Shown here: piece by piece, positions 11,414 through 23,507 of the stretch
Numbering within the stretch: the first letter of the stretch is position 1
How the letters are laid out: every line of letters starts with the position of its first letter
DNA from: Humulus lupulus
Lineage: Eukaryota; Streptophyta; Magnoliopsida; Rosales; Cannabaceae
Assembly: GCF_963169125.1 (NCBI RefSeq)
Contig: NC_084795.1
Coordinates: 188,144,214 to 188,208,213 of the forward strand
DNA: 64,000 bases
Reading direction: 5' to 3'
Program-made: the position numbers and the translations under genes
The notes under the pieces: model-generated
Database searches by the model: none
What the model was told of the DNA's origin: nothing
Seen by the model: only the letters and a program-made list of their open reading frames with translations

Positions 11414-11426
11414 GGCTCTTAGGCCA
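11414..11426 (-). other. Decayed initiator-Met primer binding site of Copia-1
   Basis: The minus strand reads TGGCCTAAGAGCC two bases from the LTR, matching the common TGGTATCAGAGCC at 10 of 13 positions. This makes the adjacent LTR the 5' LTR of a minus-strand element. Confidence 0.55.
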
Positions 11427-12316
11427 GTTGTTGGAAAAACTTATACAGGATCTTTATTTATTTTCATGTATATCTAATATTAAACAAATTAATACGAGAT
11501 AGCCTAAAACATGTTTCTAAAATTGAATTCAAAGAGAAACAAAAATAGAATACTTACAGTATACGCAGCGAAATTAAAGAGTCCTTCCTTCAGTTTCTCT
11601 AACTCTTGTATCCTCTCTGTCGCAGAGTATTATCAAGAAACTGAACCGATCTTCTATTTTCTTCACAATCTTCCAATGTATCCTTAGAACCACCTAGACT
11701 AGTGTGGAAAATTCTCAACACATGAGATAGATATAGAAAGAAGAAGAGAAAATAACAAAGTGGCTTAGAAAAGGACTTGTGTTTAGAGAGAATATAAAAC
11801 TATCAGAAAATCAGACTTGTGACTTATCAAACTTCTGTTTTGACTTCTCTCTAAGCACTCCTTTTATAGACTCAATTAGGCCATTGAATTTAATTAAAAA
11901 ATCAATAAAATAATAGCCATTTTGAAGCCCTAGGTCGAAATTATCATGGGCTATAGGCCCGTGAAATTTCTCATTTGATTATAAGCCCATTGGACTTAAA
12001 ATCAAGGCCTGTATTATTTTCTATTGATTTAATTAATTAAATAATTATTTAAATCCTTTATCAAATTAATTATTTATAATTTGAACCTTGATTTAAATTT
12101 ATTTATTAATTTAGATAGAAATTTATCTTAATTAATAAATCTGCCATAATTTCTCTTTTCTTCTCAAAATTACACAAGTCTGTGAAACTATCCAAAATTA
12201 ACCTGGTCAACTTTGATAATTCTAATTGATGATTAAATCAATTAATTGAGACTATCTAGATGATTTTATCCAAGGTACAATGGGGACCATGGGCCTATGA
12301 AATCAAGCTCCAATAA

Positions 12317-14663
12317 TGTAACGCCCTACTGCCTTAGAGCCGTTACTTAGTGAGTTTAAATTAGAAATCATGCTTTTGACTGACTCTAAGTGGTTTCTAA
12401 AACCAAAAGTGTGAATAAACCAGAGTTTAAGGCTGTACTCTTTGAAAATGTTTAGTTTCATTGAAAACATTAAGTATAAAACATATGGGATCCCAAAATA
12501 AGGTTTACAAAATATTTACAACTCAAAAATAGATTTACACTTGATCAACTATCAAAAGAATGGTTTAATACAGCCATATACAAAATGCCCCCAACCAAAG
12601 CAGTCGGGCAGGCCGAACATGTACGCGCCGCCCCCACGCTCACGCGCCACCCCCACGCTCTCCATACTCATGGCCGGTTGACTGACTCCTTGCTTTTACC
12701 TGCCACACGGAGCACCCGTGAGCCGAAGCCCAGCAAGAAAACCCAAATAGTACAAAACATATGCAAATAATATAGCTGGCATAATTCACTGATAAATAGG
12801 AAAAGCATCAGATTAAACAAGCATGGCCATGCCGCCCCAGAGGCCTTACCAAAGCTTGGGGTCTCAGTCCTCACCGTAGGATAACTCATGTATCCCTTGG
12901 GTCCCACCCTGGCTATAGCATCCCATGTGCTGAGCGTTACTTCCGACCCCACTGCCGTACCCGGCCTACACCGCTCTCGGCCTTAGCCGTTCATTCCATT
13001 ATAATCACACATATAATACATTCTGAAATAACCATTCAAACATAGAATAGTTCATCTAAGATTACACATTTGCACACAATACAATCTAGGGTCGTGCCCT
13101 GCAATCACACAGTGGGCCCATGCCCTATTCTCGGGTGTTACGGTTTTCTTACCTTTAGATTCGGTAGCCTTGATCACCTGACTCCTTGAGCACGATCCTA
13201 CCCAAGCCCTAGCGCTTACCTAAGCAAAATCCACAAGTCAAAGTCATTACCAAACCTCGAGTCCAAAACCTAGCCTCGGGACCAATCCCGAGCACCCGGG
13301 GAGTCCAAGATCCCCAAAACAAAGTGGCGGAATCGAGCCTCGAACCCTAGGTCAAAATCCCTTCACAAAGCCCAAAAATCCCCTCTGTGAACAGTGCAGC
13401 GCTACAGCGCTCTAAAGAGGGCGCTGTAGCGCTACAAGCAGAACCACCCCACCAGAAACAGGGGCTAGCGCTACAGCGCCCCCTGACTAGCGCTGTAGCG
13501 CTAGTTGCAGCCAGACCAAAACCAAAAATCGCATCTTGCGATTTTCTTCTCCCATTTCAACTCCAAACTTGCACAAACCTTTTCCAAGCCCAAAAACACA
13601 CATAACCACACCTCACACTCATCCCAAGCATCCCGTGAACTCAATCCCATGCTCAAGCAACCCAAAACTCAAAATCTAACACAATGAACCCAAAAACCAG
13701 AAATTCACTCAAACAATCAAGGATAAAGTCTTAGAAATCATACCGTGGGTGGAATTTCGACCTTGAATTGAACCCTAGACCTCCTTGGCTTGCACCTACA
13801 CGACCTTGACCTGCTTTCCCCAAAAACCCCATCCATTTAGCTCAAAGACACAGTTCAAACCTCAATTTCTGATGTGATCTTGCTAACCCCTTGCCAATCC
13901 TCAAGCCTAGCTTAGGATCCTTGATGCTCAGCCTACCCTAGCTCTCCACTGAGCTTGACACCATGAAAAATGAAGGAATTTGGTTGGGAGAGACACAAAC
14001 CGATCTTGGACAAACCCCTTCAGCTTTTCTCTTTCTTTTTCCCTTCTTCTTTCTTTTCAGCCTATAACTCCTTTTTCTACAAAATCCACTAAGTAAAAAG
14101 CCCTCCTTTAATTCATCTCTTACAAGCCTAAAGACCAAAATGCCCTCCCTTACTAATTCTAAACCTTTATGTTCATAAAGGGGCATTTTAGTCATATTAC
14201 CCAAATTCCCACTAATTCCTCAAGTGTTCCTAATAATTCCCGCTCGCTACCCAATACCTGATAAATCATCAAATATACATTCCTCCTCATCAAGATTAAC
14301 CTCAATATATTCCCAAATTCTCATTTAAACTCCCCAGGCTTAACCCAAGCCGGGTATAGATTCCCGCTTTGACTTTTCCGCTAACCCGCTCACTCTAGGA
14401 TCGTCTCGAGTCATGGATCACCGATATCAACACAAAACATGCCCAAAATGGCCAGATTACAATTATGCTCTTTTAAGACAATCAGGTCTACATGCATACT
14501 AATTCACATAGTCATGCATCACAGATAATCAAATAGTCATAAAACATGCATTAAATCATAATCATGCATTAAACTCATTAAAGTCACACACAGAATCCCA
14601 TTATGCCCTCCAGGCACACTACTCATGGCCCTTAAGCCTTAACAGCGAATTTGGGTCGTTACA
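12317..14663 (-). repeat. Tekay-1 3' LTR (left, 2347 bp)
   Basis: It starts TGTAACGCCC and ends GGGTCGTTACA on the plus strand. It carries a private 19-bp tandem duplication at 12641-12659 that is absent from the other LTR and from the solo copy at 35273. It has also lost part of a segment near 13860 that the solo copy keeps. Confidence 0.95.
13398..13502. repeat. Palindrome cluster in the Tekay-1 left LTR
   Basis: AGCGCTACAGCGCT at 13398-13411 is the exact reverse complement of AGCGCTGTAGCGCT at 13489-13502. Two further copies lie between them (13421-13433 and 13467-13480), giving alternating orientation. Each unit is a doubled AGCGCT, itself palindromic. Confidence 0.9.
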
Positions 14664-14679
14664 ACTACCCCCTCCTCAT
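14664..14679 (-). other. Tekay-1 polypurine tract
   Basis: The minus strand reads ATGAGGAGGGGGTAGT directly before the TGTAACG of the 3' LTR. Confidence 0.85.
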
Positions 14680-14699
14680 GAAAATTTTGTCCTCGAAAT

Positions 14700-17456
14700 T
14701 TACCTGAACAACTCGGGATACCGCTCCCGCATATCCGACTCCAGTTCCCATGTCGCCTCTTCCACCTTGCTATTCCTCCACAATATCTTAACCAAGGCGG
14801 TGGTCTTGTTCCTCAAGACTTTGTCCTTTCTATCAAGGATCTGAACAGGCTTTTCTTCGTATGATTAATCTCGATCCAACTCCAAGTTCTCAAAGCTCAA
14901 CACATGTGTAGTATCCGATACATACTTCCGAAGCATGGATACATGAAACACGTCATGAACCCCTGATAGAGCTGGAGGCATTGCCAACCTATAAGCCACC
15001 TCTCCAACTCGTTCCAGAACCTCAAAGGGGCCAACAAACCTGGGACTCAACTTGCCCTGAACGCCGAATCGTTTTACTCCTCTCAGGGGTGAAACCCTGA
15101 GGAATACATGATTACCAACCTGAAATTCCATGCTCCTGTGTTTCTGATCTGAATAACTCTTCTGGCGACTCTGGGAGGCGAGCATACGAGCTCTAATTTT
15201 CTCAAGTGCCTCATTGGTCCTCTGAACCATCTCAGGACCTAAATACCTTCTCTCCCCTACCTCCTCCCAGTGAATCGGTGATCTGCACTTTCTTCCATAC
15301 AGCATCTCATACGTAGCCACTCCGATAGTCGCCTGATAACTATTATTGTACGAGAACTCAATCAGAGGGAGATACCTACTCCAAGATCCCTCAAAATCCA
15401 ACACACAAGCTCGTAACATGTCTTCCAGTATCTGAATTGTCCTCTCAGACTGTCCATCCGTCCGAGGATGATAAGCGGTACTAAACTGAAGCTGCGTGCC
15501 CATTGCCTTCTGTAGGCTCTTCCAAATCTTGGAAGTGAAAGTGGGGTCTCTGTCGGATACTATCGACCTCGGAGTCCCATGAAGTCGAACAATCTCCTTC
15601 ACATACAGCTCTGCATACTGTTCCACAGTATAAGTTGTCTTCACAGGTAAGAAGTGGGCGGACTTAGTATACCTGTCCACAATCACCCACACTGAGTCAT
15701 GCTGACCCAGGGTCTTCGGCAATCCAACCACAAAGTCCATGGCAATATCTTACCATTTCCACTCGGGAATTCCTAGAGGCTGTAATAATCCTGCTGGCCT
15801 CTGATGTTCAGCCTTAATCTGCTGACAGGTTAAGCATCTGGCCACATAGTCCACCACGTCCCTCTTCATGCCTGACCACCAATTCAAAACCTTCAAATCA
15901 TGGTACATCTTCGTAGAACCTGGGTGCAAAGAGTAGGGAGTGGTATGAGACTCGTCCAGAATCTCTCGCCGAATGTCTGGATCAATCGGAACACAAATCC
16001 GTCCTTTGTACTTCAACAAACCCATCTCAGAAATAGAGAAGTCCTTAGCTGCTCCAGTTAGGACATTCTCTCTACATTCAGCTAATTGGGGGTCCCTTCC
16101 CTGTGCTTCCTTAATCCTCTCGAGGAGCGTTGACTGAAGAGTAATGTTGGCTAATCTACCGACCACTAGCTCTATACCTGCTCTAGTCATCTCTCCTGCT
16201 AGTCTGTCGGATATCTGCCTCGAACTATACAGCTGTCCTGGGCCCCTCCGGTTCAATGCATCAGCCACTACATTACCCTTCCCAGGATGGTATAGGATAT
16301 CACAATCGTAATCCTTTACCAACTCTAGCCACCGTCTCTGGCGCATATTCAAGTCCTTCTGGGTAAAGAAATACTTTAAACTTTTGTGATCAGTGTATAT
16401 CTCGCATCTCTCTCCATACAGATAGTGTCTCCAAACCTTAAGTGCGAATACCACAGCAGCTAACTCCAGGTCATGCGTGGGATATCTCTGCTCGTACTCC
16501 TTTAATTTCCTTGATGCATACGCTATCACTTTCCCAGCCTGCATCAACACGCATCCCAGACCCTGTCTAGAAGCGTCACAGTAAACCACAAACTTCTCAT
16601 CATCTGTTGGCAGGCTCAGCACTGGTGCAGTAATCAACCGCCGCTTCAAATCTTTAAAGCTATTCTCACATCGATCTGTCCACACATACTTGGTCTTCTT
16701 CCTTGTCAATTCTGTCAATGGAGTAGCAATCCTGGAGAACCCCTCTACAAACCGCCGGTAGTAACCTGCTAGTCCAAGGAAACTTCTAACTTCAGGAACA
16801 TTGCTGGGTCTAGGCCAATCTCTTACTGCTTCCGTCTTGCTTGGGTCGACCAGTAACCCATCCTTACTGATAATATGGCCTAGAAATGAAACTTGCGATA
16901 ACCAGAACTCGCATTTGCTAAACTTAGCATATAGCTTATGCTCTCTTAACCGCTGCAACACCAGGCGCAAATGATGCTCATGCTCTGTCTCTGACTGGGA
17001 GTATACTAGGCTATCATCAATAAATACAATCACAAACTTATCCAAATAGTCCTTGAAAATTTTGTTCATGAAATCCATAAATGCCGCTGGGGCATTGGTT
17101 AATCCAAAGGACATAACCAGAAATTCATAATGCCCATACTGTGTCCGAAAAGCAGTCTTTGGTATGTCCTCTTCTTTGATCCTCAACTGATAGTCGCCTG
17201 ATCGGAGATCAATCTTTGAAAACACTGTACTCCCTTGAAGCTGATCAAATAAATCGTCGATCCTAGGCAATGGATACTTGTTCTTGATGGTCAACTTATT
17301 CAACTCCCTGTAATCAATGCACATCCTGAGCGATCCATCCTTTTTCTTAACAAATAATACTAGAGCACCCCATGGCGAGAAACTCGGTCTGACAAACCCC
17401 AAATCCAGTAGTTCCTGCAGCTGAATCTTCAATTCCTTTAATTCTACCGGAGCCAT
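14700..17456 (-). pseudogene. pol: Tekay-1 pol: RT, RNase H, integrase, chromodomain; stops inside
   Basis: One frame from 17456 to the stop at 14700-14702, broken at 15750 (before the integrase core) and at 14865 (before the chromodomain). RT shows [20 protein letters not shown] and an FIDD catalytic pair. RNase H shows YCDAS and YTDHKS. The integrase has the zinc H/C pairs (HPGSTKM, CLTCQQ), catalytic Asp in MDFVVGLP and VSDRD, and Glu in DGQSERT. After the second stop, 14700-14864 encodes a chromodomain ending in the pattern VLWRN-like strand, EEATWE and a C-terminal helix. The stop at 17460 separates this from gag-protease in the same frame. All lesions look like single-base changes. Confidence 0.93.
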
Positions 17457-17459
17457 TCT

Positions 17460-19228
17460 TTAAGGTGCCTTGGATACTGGCTCTGCTCCCGGAGCCAACT
17501 CTATGACGAACTCAATCTCCCGCTGTGGCGGCAATCCCGACAGATCTGCTGGAAACAAGTCTGGAAACTCACAGACCACTCTGGTTTCATTCGGTCCCAC
17601 TACCACCACCTTGGAGGAATCTACTATACTCGCTAGGAATCCTATGCAACCCTCCTGCATCAGGTCTCTAGCCTTTAGTGCTGAGATCATAGGCACCTGC
17701 GGTCCATTCACCGTTCCCACGAACACAAAGGGTGCCTCGCCCTCCGGTTCAAAGGTCACCATTCGTCGCCTACAATCAATTGTTGCTCCATACCGCGTCA
17801 ACCAATCCATCCCTAGTATTATATTAAAATCGTCCATATCTAATTCAATCAGGTCAACAAACAATTCTCTACCGTCTACTACTACTGGTAATGCTCTAAC
17901 CCACCTCCTAGAGACTACCAGTTCTCCTGTAGGCAATATAGTCTGAAAACCCCTAGCATACAAAATACTAGGTCTAAAAAGTTGATCAATCACCCTAGCA
18001 GAAACAAATGAGTGCGTAGCACCAGAATCAATCAATGCAGTAAACGAGGATCCAGCGCTAAAAATTTGGCCTGTGACCACTGAGGGACTGGCCTCTGCCT
18101 CAGTCTGAGTCATGGTGAAAACCCTAGCAGGAGCGAGGCTGTCTCCCTGCCTTGGCTCCTCCTTCTTAGCCTGCAGGCAATCTTTCTTCAAGTGACTGGT
18201 GCTCCCACAGACAAAGCATGCCCTGGTCCGGCACTCGCCCTGATGCCGTCGTCTGCATCGAGGACACATCGGAAGGCTTCTCCAGCTGTCATTTCTGCCC
18301 TGGCGGCCACCCACAGAACCGCGAACCCTCCTGTCAGAACCATAAGGAGCAAATGAGTCTGGTACTCTTCTCTTCTGCTCACTGGGGCCGCTGCCCCGAC
18401 TAGGCCCAGAAGAAGAAGGCACTACTCTCCTGGTATCACGCCTAGCAGCGCTATCCTTCCAGATCTGATCCTCAGCCCTCTCAGCAGTGAGGGCTTTGTC
18501 TACCACTTGCGCATAGGTAGTCTCTGGAGTCATTGTAATACTCACGTCACGGGCGATCATTACATTCAATCCCCGTATAACCTGTCCCTTCTGGCCGCAT
18601 CAGTCGGCACTAGCTCTGGCGCAAACTTCGCCAATCTGTCGAATACCAGGGCGTACTCGGTGACGGATAACCTGCACTGAGTCAGGTTGTTGAACTCATC
18701 CGCCTTCGCAGTTCGAACGGCTACGCTGTAGTATTTCTCGTTAAAAATGCTCTTGAATTCCTCCCAAGTCATAGTTGTAGTATCCCTTCGTTGCCTTACT
18801 ACATCCCACCATATTCGTGCATCATTTCTAAGCATATAGCTGGCACAATCAACCCTATCCCTTCCTTCAACCCTCATGAAGTCCAGGATCACAGACATCG
18901 TACTCATCCACTGCTCAGCCTGCAGTGGGTCCGCTCCGCCCTCAAAGGTAGGAGGTTGCTGTTTTCTAAATCTTTCGTACAGAGGTTCCAAACTGTTCTC
19001 AGTCACAGGTTGAACCGGAGCTGGTACCACACTCTGCCGTGGTGGTATCCCAGTGGCTGGTGGAGGAGCTGTTTGCCCCAACTGACTAAGCTCTTCCTCT
19101 ATTTTCTTCAACCTAGCCTCCATCTCGGCTAAAATCTGCTGCCAGTTCTGAGGAGCAGGTGGAGGGTCCTGCCCCTGGTTGTCATCCTCGGCCTGAATGC
19201 CGCGGAGTCTCGATGATTGGCGAGGCAT
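17460..19228 (-). pseudogene. gag: Tekay-1 gag and protease, with a frameshift
   Basis: The Met at 19228 (MPRQSSRLRG) opens the gag matrix/capsid part. The frame is lost near 18566-18600, probably through one missing base, and resumes in another phase from 18569. That part holds the zinc knuckle CFVCGSTSHLKKDC and the aspartic protease motif ALIDSGATHSF. It ends at a TAA at 17460 where the frame would otherwise run into RT. Gag packages the element RNA and the protease cuts the polyprotein. Confidence 0.92.
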
Positions 19229-19568
19229 TACAACTAAATGCCTGCAATCAGTGATACCGCTCATCAGGCATGATAACAAGGTCCAATTTCCACCTCTCAA
19301 TCTCAACAACGACCATGATCAATCGACCAAAATGACATACAAATATCATACAACATACAACGGGCCTTGCCCTGGCATCATGCATATGTTATTTCAATCA
19401 TCATGCTCATAACAATCTAGGCAGGCACACAAAGCATTAAACACATATTCATGAATATATCAATCGACCATACCAATCAACCCTGAGTCGAGCTTTTCAA
19501 TGGCAGCGTGCGTACATGTTCGGTCAATCTCCAGAACCAATAAACCTTGGCTCGCTCTGATACCAAGT
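19229..19568 (-). other. Tekay-1 leader with initiator-Met primer binding site (19554-19565)
   Basis: The minus strand reads TGGTATCAGAGC at 19565-19554, three bases from the 5' LTR. It is complementary to the 3' end of initiator Met tRNA, which primes minus-strand synthesis. The remaining ~320 bases to the gag start have no gene. Confidence 0.9.
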
Positions 19569-21887
19569 TGTAACGCCCTACTGCCATAGATCCGTTACTT
19601 AGTGAGTTTAAATTAGAAATCGTGCTTTTGACTGACTCTAAGTGGTTTCTAAAACCAAAAGTGTGAATAAACTAGAGTTTAAGGCTGTACTCTTTGAAAA
19701 TGTTTAGTTTCATTGAAAACGTTTAGTATAAAACATCTGGGATCCCAAAATAAGGTTTACAAAATATTTACAACTCAAAAATAGATTTACACTTGATCAA
19801 CTATCAAAAGAATGGTTTAATACAGCCATATACAAAATGCCCCCAACCAAAGCAGTCGGGCAGGCCGAACATGTACGCGCCGCCCCCACGCTCTCCATAC
19901 TCATGGCCGGTTGACTGACTCCTTGCTTTTACCTGCCACACAGAGCACCCGTGAGCCGAAGCCCAGCAAGAAAACCCAAATAGTACATAACATATGCAAA
20001 TAATATAGCTGGCATAATTCACTGATAAATAGGAAAACCATCAGATTAAACAAGCACGGCCATGCCGCCCCAGAGGCCTTACCAAAGCTTCGGGTCTCGG
20101 TCCTCACCATAGGATAACTCATGTATCCCTTGGGTCCCACCCTGGCTATAGCATCCCATGTGCTGAGCGTTACTTCCGGCCCCACTGCCGTACCCGGCCT
20201 ACGCCGCTCTCGGCCTTAGCCGTTCATTCCATTATAATCACACATATAATACATTCTGAAATAACCATTCAAACATACAATAGTTCATCTAAGATTACAC
20301 ATTTGCACACAATACAATCTAGGGCCATGCCCTGCAATCACACAGTGGGCCCATGCCCTATTCTCGGGTGTTACGGTTTTCTTACCTTTAGATTCGGTAG
20401 CCTTGATCACCTGACTCCTTGAGCACGATCCTACCCGAGCCCTAGCGCTTACCTAAGAAAAATCCACAAGTCAAAGTCATTACCAAACCTCGAGTCCAAA
20501 ACCTAGCCTCGGGACCAATCCCGAGCCCCCGGGGAGTCCAAGATCCCCAAAACAAAGTGGCGGAATCGAGCCCCGAACCCTAGGTCAAAATCCCTTCACA
20601 AAATCCCAAAAATCCCCTCTGTGAACAGTGCAGCGCTATAGCGCTCTAAAGAGGACGCTGTAGCGCTACAAGCAGAACCACCCCATCAGAAACAGGGGCT
20701 AGCGCTACAGCGCCCCCTGACTAGCGCTGTACCGCTAGTTGCAGCCAGACCAAAACCAAAAATCGCATCTTGCGATTTTCTTCTCCCATTTCAACTCCAA
20801 ACTTGCCCAAACCTTTTCCAAGCCCAAAAACACACATAACCACACCTCACATTCATCCCAAGCATCCCGTGAACTCAATCCCAAGCTCAAGCAACCCAAA
20901 ACTCAAAATCTAACACAATGAACCCAAAAACCAGAAATTCACTCAAACAATCAAGGATAAAGTCTTAGAAATCATACCGTGGGTGGAATTTCAACCTTGA
21001 ATTGAACCCTAGACCTCCTTGGCTTGCACCTACACGACCTTGCCAATCCTCAAGCCCTAAAACAGAAAATCCCCAAGAACTTACCTCAATTTCTGATGTG
21101 ATCTTGCTAACCCCTTGCCAATCCTCAAGCCTAGCTTAGGATCCTTGATGCTCAGCCTACCCTAGCTCTCCACTGAGCTTGACACCAAGAAAAATGAAGG
21201 AATTTGGTTGGGAGAGCCACAAACCGATCTTGGACAAACCCCTTCAGCTTTTCTCTTTCTTTTTCCCTTCTTCTTTCTTTACAGCCTATAACTCCTTTTT
21301 CTACAAAATCCACTAAGTAAAAAGCCCTCCTTTAATTCATCTCTTACAAGCCTAAAGACCAAAATGCCCTCCCTTACTAATTCTAAACCTTTATGTCCAT
21401 AAAGGGGCATTTTAGTCATATTACCCAAATTCCCACTAATTCCTCAAGTGTTCCTAATAATTCCCGCTTGCTACCCAATACCTGATAAATCATCAAATAT
21501 ACATTCCTCCTCATCAAGATTAACCTCAATATATTCCCAAATTCTCATTTAAACTCCCCAGGCTTAACCCGAGCCGGGTATAGATTCCCGCTTTGACTTT
21601 TCCGCTAACCTGCTCACTCTAGGATCGTCTCGAGTCATGGATCACCGATATCAACACAAAACATGCCCAAAATGGCCAGATTACAATTATGCTCTTTTAA
21701 GACAATCAGGTCTACATGCATACTAATTCACATAGTCATGCATCACAGATAATCAAATAGTCATAAAACGTGCATTAAATCATAATCATGCATTAAACTC
21801 ATTAAAGTCATACACAGAATCCCATTATGCCCTCCAGGCACACTACTCAAGGCCCTTAAGCCTTAACAGCGAATTTGGGTCGTTACA
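19569..21887 (-). repeat. Tekay-1 5' LTR (right, 2319 bp)
   Basis: Near-identical to the left LTR over most of its length. At about 21037-21095 a segment was lost and replaced with a short piece resembling sequence a little downstream, a different lesion from the one in the left LTR. Confidence 0.95.
20632..20737. repeat. Palindrome cluster in the Tekay-1 right LTR
   Basis: Same four alternating AGCGCTACAGCGCT-type units as in the left LTR, with point changes (for example GCGCTGTACCGCTAG in the last unit). Confidence 0.88.
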
Positions 21888-22861
21888 AATAAGTTATCAT
21901 AAATCTAACAAATAAATTTACTAACTTATTAATTCCTCGTGACTCCACTATAGACTCGGAATTGCACTCTTGAATTCATAGAACGCTCTATAACAAATAT
22001 AGATACGCTATTAATTATCCATTGTTACAACCATAATTGTCACTCAATCCTCTATAGACGGTCTACAATGAGATAGGACTAAAATACCGTTTTACCCCTC
22101 ATTGTATTGTATCCTTAAAACACTTAGTTCCTTGTAAATGATATTTCAGTAAACTAATTTAATTACTGAAATGAGATCTCTATCATTTATCACCTTGAAC
22201 CAAGCTAAAAGGAAACCATCGTTTCACTTCTTCATCAGAAGCTATAGATGTTCATATCTATGATTAACACTCCCACTCAATTATACTACAGAGTTCCCAA
22301 GATGTAAGTATGGGCTAGTCCGTAGGGTAAGCTGGTAACGAACAAGTCAAAGAACTCAAATAATACAATCAGTTAGAATACTAACCACTCAGAATTGAGA
22401 TTGAATTGACCTATGGTCAACTACATGATATGACTAGAATAGATAATAACGGTATGTTTACTTATCTTATCAACTGTCAATATCAGTCCTGTCCGATGTA
22501 ACAAATACATCCGATCTTATCTACTTTGCTAATGTTCTGGAAAGAACATAACACTGTAATGTGTAAGTAGATCATATCGTAGATTGGAAAGTCAGTGTAA
22601 ATCCGGTGCACTGACTAATCCTAGGACTAACTTATTTTGAACATATAATCATATTTATATTCCACTGTGATTACGTCACTATAAATAAGATTAGTTATAT
22701 GCTCAGGATTTAATAGAAGTTTATATTAAACAAATAATCATGAAAATAAAACATGTGAGCAAAGTGATTGACCAAGTCAAAAAATGATTTCTATTCTTTT
22801 ATTGATAATAAAATGAGATTACAAAAAATTTGGGTTTTAATTAGGGCATAAAACCCCAACA

Positions 22862-23507
22862 CTAGATCCCCAGCATACTTTGTCAATCTGTCAAACTTTA
22901 AGGCATAATCGTTCACTAACATGTTGCTCTGAAGTAACTTATTGAACTTTTCAGCCTTCCCAGGTCTAACTACGTCATTGTAGTATTTCTCATTTAATAG
23001 AGTTTTGAATTCTTCCCATTCCATAATATTTACATTCTTGATATGGGATACCACCTCCCACCATATTTGGGCATCCTATCGAAACATATAAATGGCACAG
23101 GCCACTCTCTCATCATCGCCCACCCTCATAAAATTCATGATGGTGGTTATCATTATCATCCACTGCTCAGCCTTCAGTGGGTCTGAACTGCCCTAAAAAA
23201 TCGAAGGGTGTTGTTTCCTGAACCTCTCATATAGGGGTTCCCATCTATTTCCCACTGCCTGGGGCTGTTCTACCGCTAGTACCGATGGTTGTATCAGTTT
23301 CGGTACTGTGGGCTGTAGGTTCCATGCTGGAACCTGTTGCTGTCTCAAGAGGCAAATCTCATCTTCTTGCCTCTATAACCTAGCTTGCATATCAGCAAGC
23401 ACCAGTTGCCAGTTAATAGGAGATGGCAATGGGGCCTGGCCCTAGTAATTCTCTTCCCTGGCCTGTATTTCTTGGGCAGCCAACCTCTCTGACTTTCGAG
23501 AAAGCAT
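22862..23507 (-). pseudogene. gag: Tekay-2 gag fragment, four in-frame stops
   Basis: From the Met at 23507 (MLSRKSERL) one frame runs to the Copia-1 LTR at 22861, where the gene is cut. Four stops interrupt it. The readable capsid part includes QIWWEVV, EWEEFKTLLNEKYYN and ALKFDRLTKYAGD, clearly homologous to the Tekay-1 gag. The remainder of the element should lie left of the window, beyond Copia-1. The stop load exceeds that of Tekay-1, which fits its older place in the nest. Confidence 0.85.

Larger units (their letters stand above)
10348..11428 (-). other. AT-rich leader, probably of Copia-1, cut by Tat-1
   Basis: No protein gene is seen. The sequence is extremely AT-rich except for one GC-rich island at 11020-11146 preceded by a hairpin. 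Read on the minus strand it follows the Copia-1 5' LTR and a decayed primer binding site, so it should be the untranslated leader; this is inference from position. The Tat-1 LTR ends abruptly at 10347, so the rest of Copia-1 should lie left of the window. Confidence 0.5.
12317..21887 (-). mobile_element. Tekay-1: complete chromovirus of Tekay type, 9571 bp, TSD AATAA
   Basis: Two LTRs (2347 and 2319 bp) enclose a minus-strand gag-pol with a C-terminal chromodomain. The 5-bp duplication AATAA lies at 12312-12316 and 21888-21892. The uninterrupted target is visible in related Copia LTRs near 38095 and 59325 (CCAATAAGTTATC). Long LTRs, an initiator-Met primer site and a chromodomain fit Tekay. 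Chromodomains in this group are thought to steer integration to heterochromatin. Three stops and one frameshift make this copy non-autonomous. Confidence 0.95.
11429..22861 (-). mobile_element. Copia-1 5' LTR, split by Tekay-1
   Basis: The LTR occupies 11429-12316 and 21893-22861 (about 1.86 kb). It opens TGTTGGAAAA and closes CCCCAACA on the plus strand, and matches the Copia-4 LTR at 58439-60297 throughout. A TATA box on the minus strand sits at 11862-11868. The right flank CTAGA is Tekay-2 gag sequence, so Copia-1 inserted into that gag; the second target copy would lie left of the window. Confidence 0.85.
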
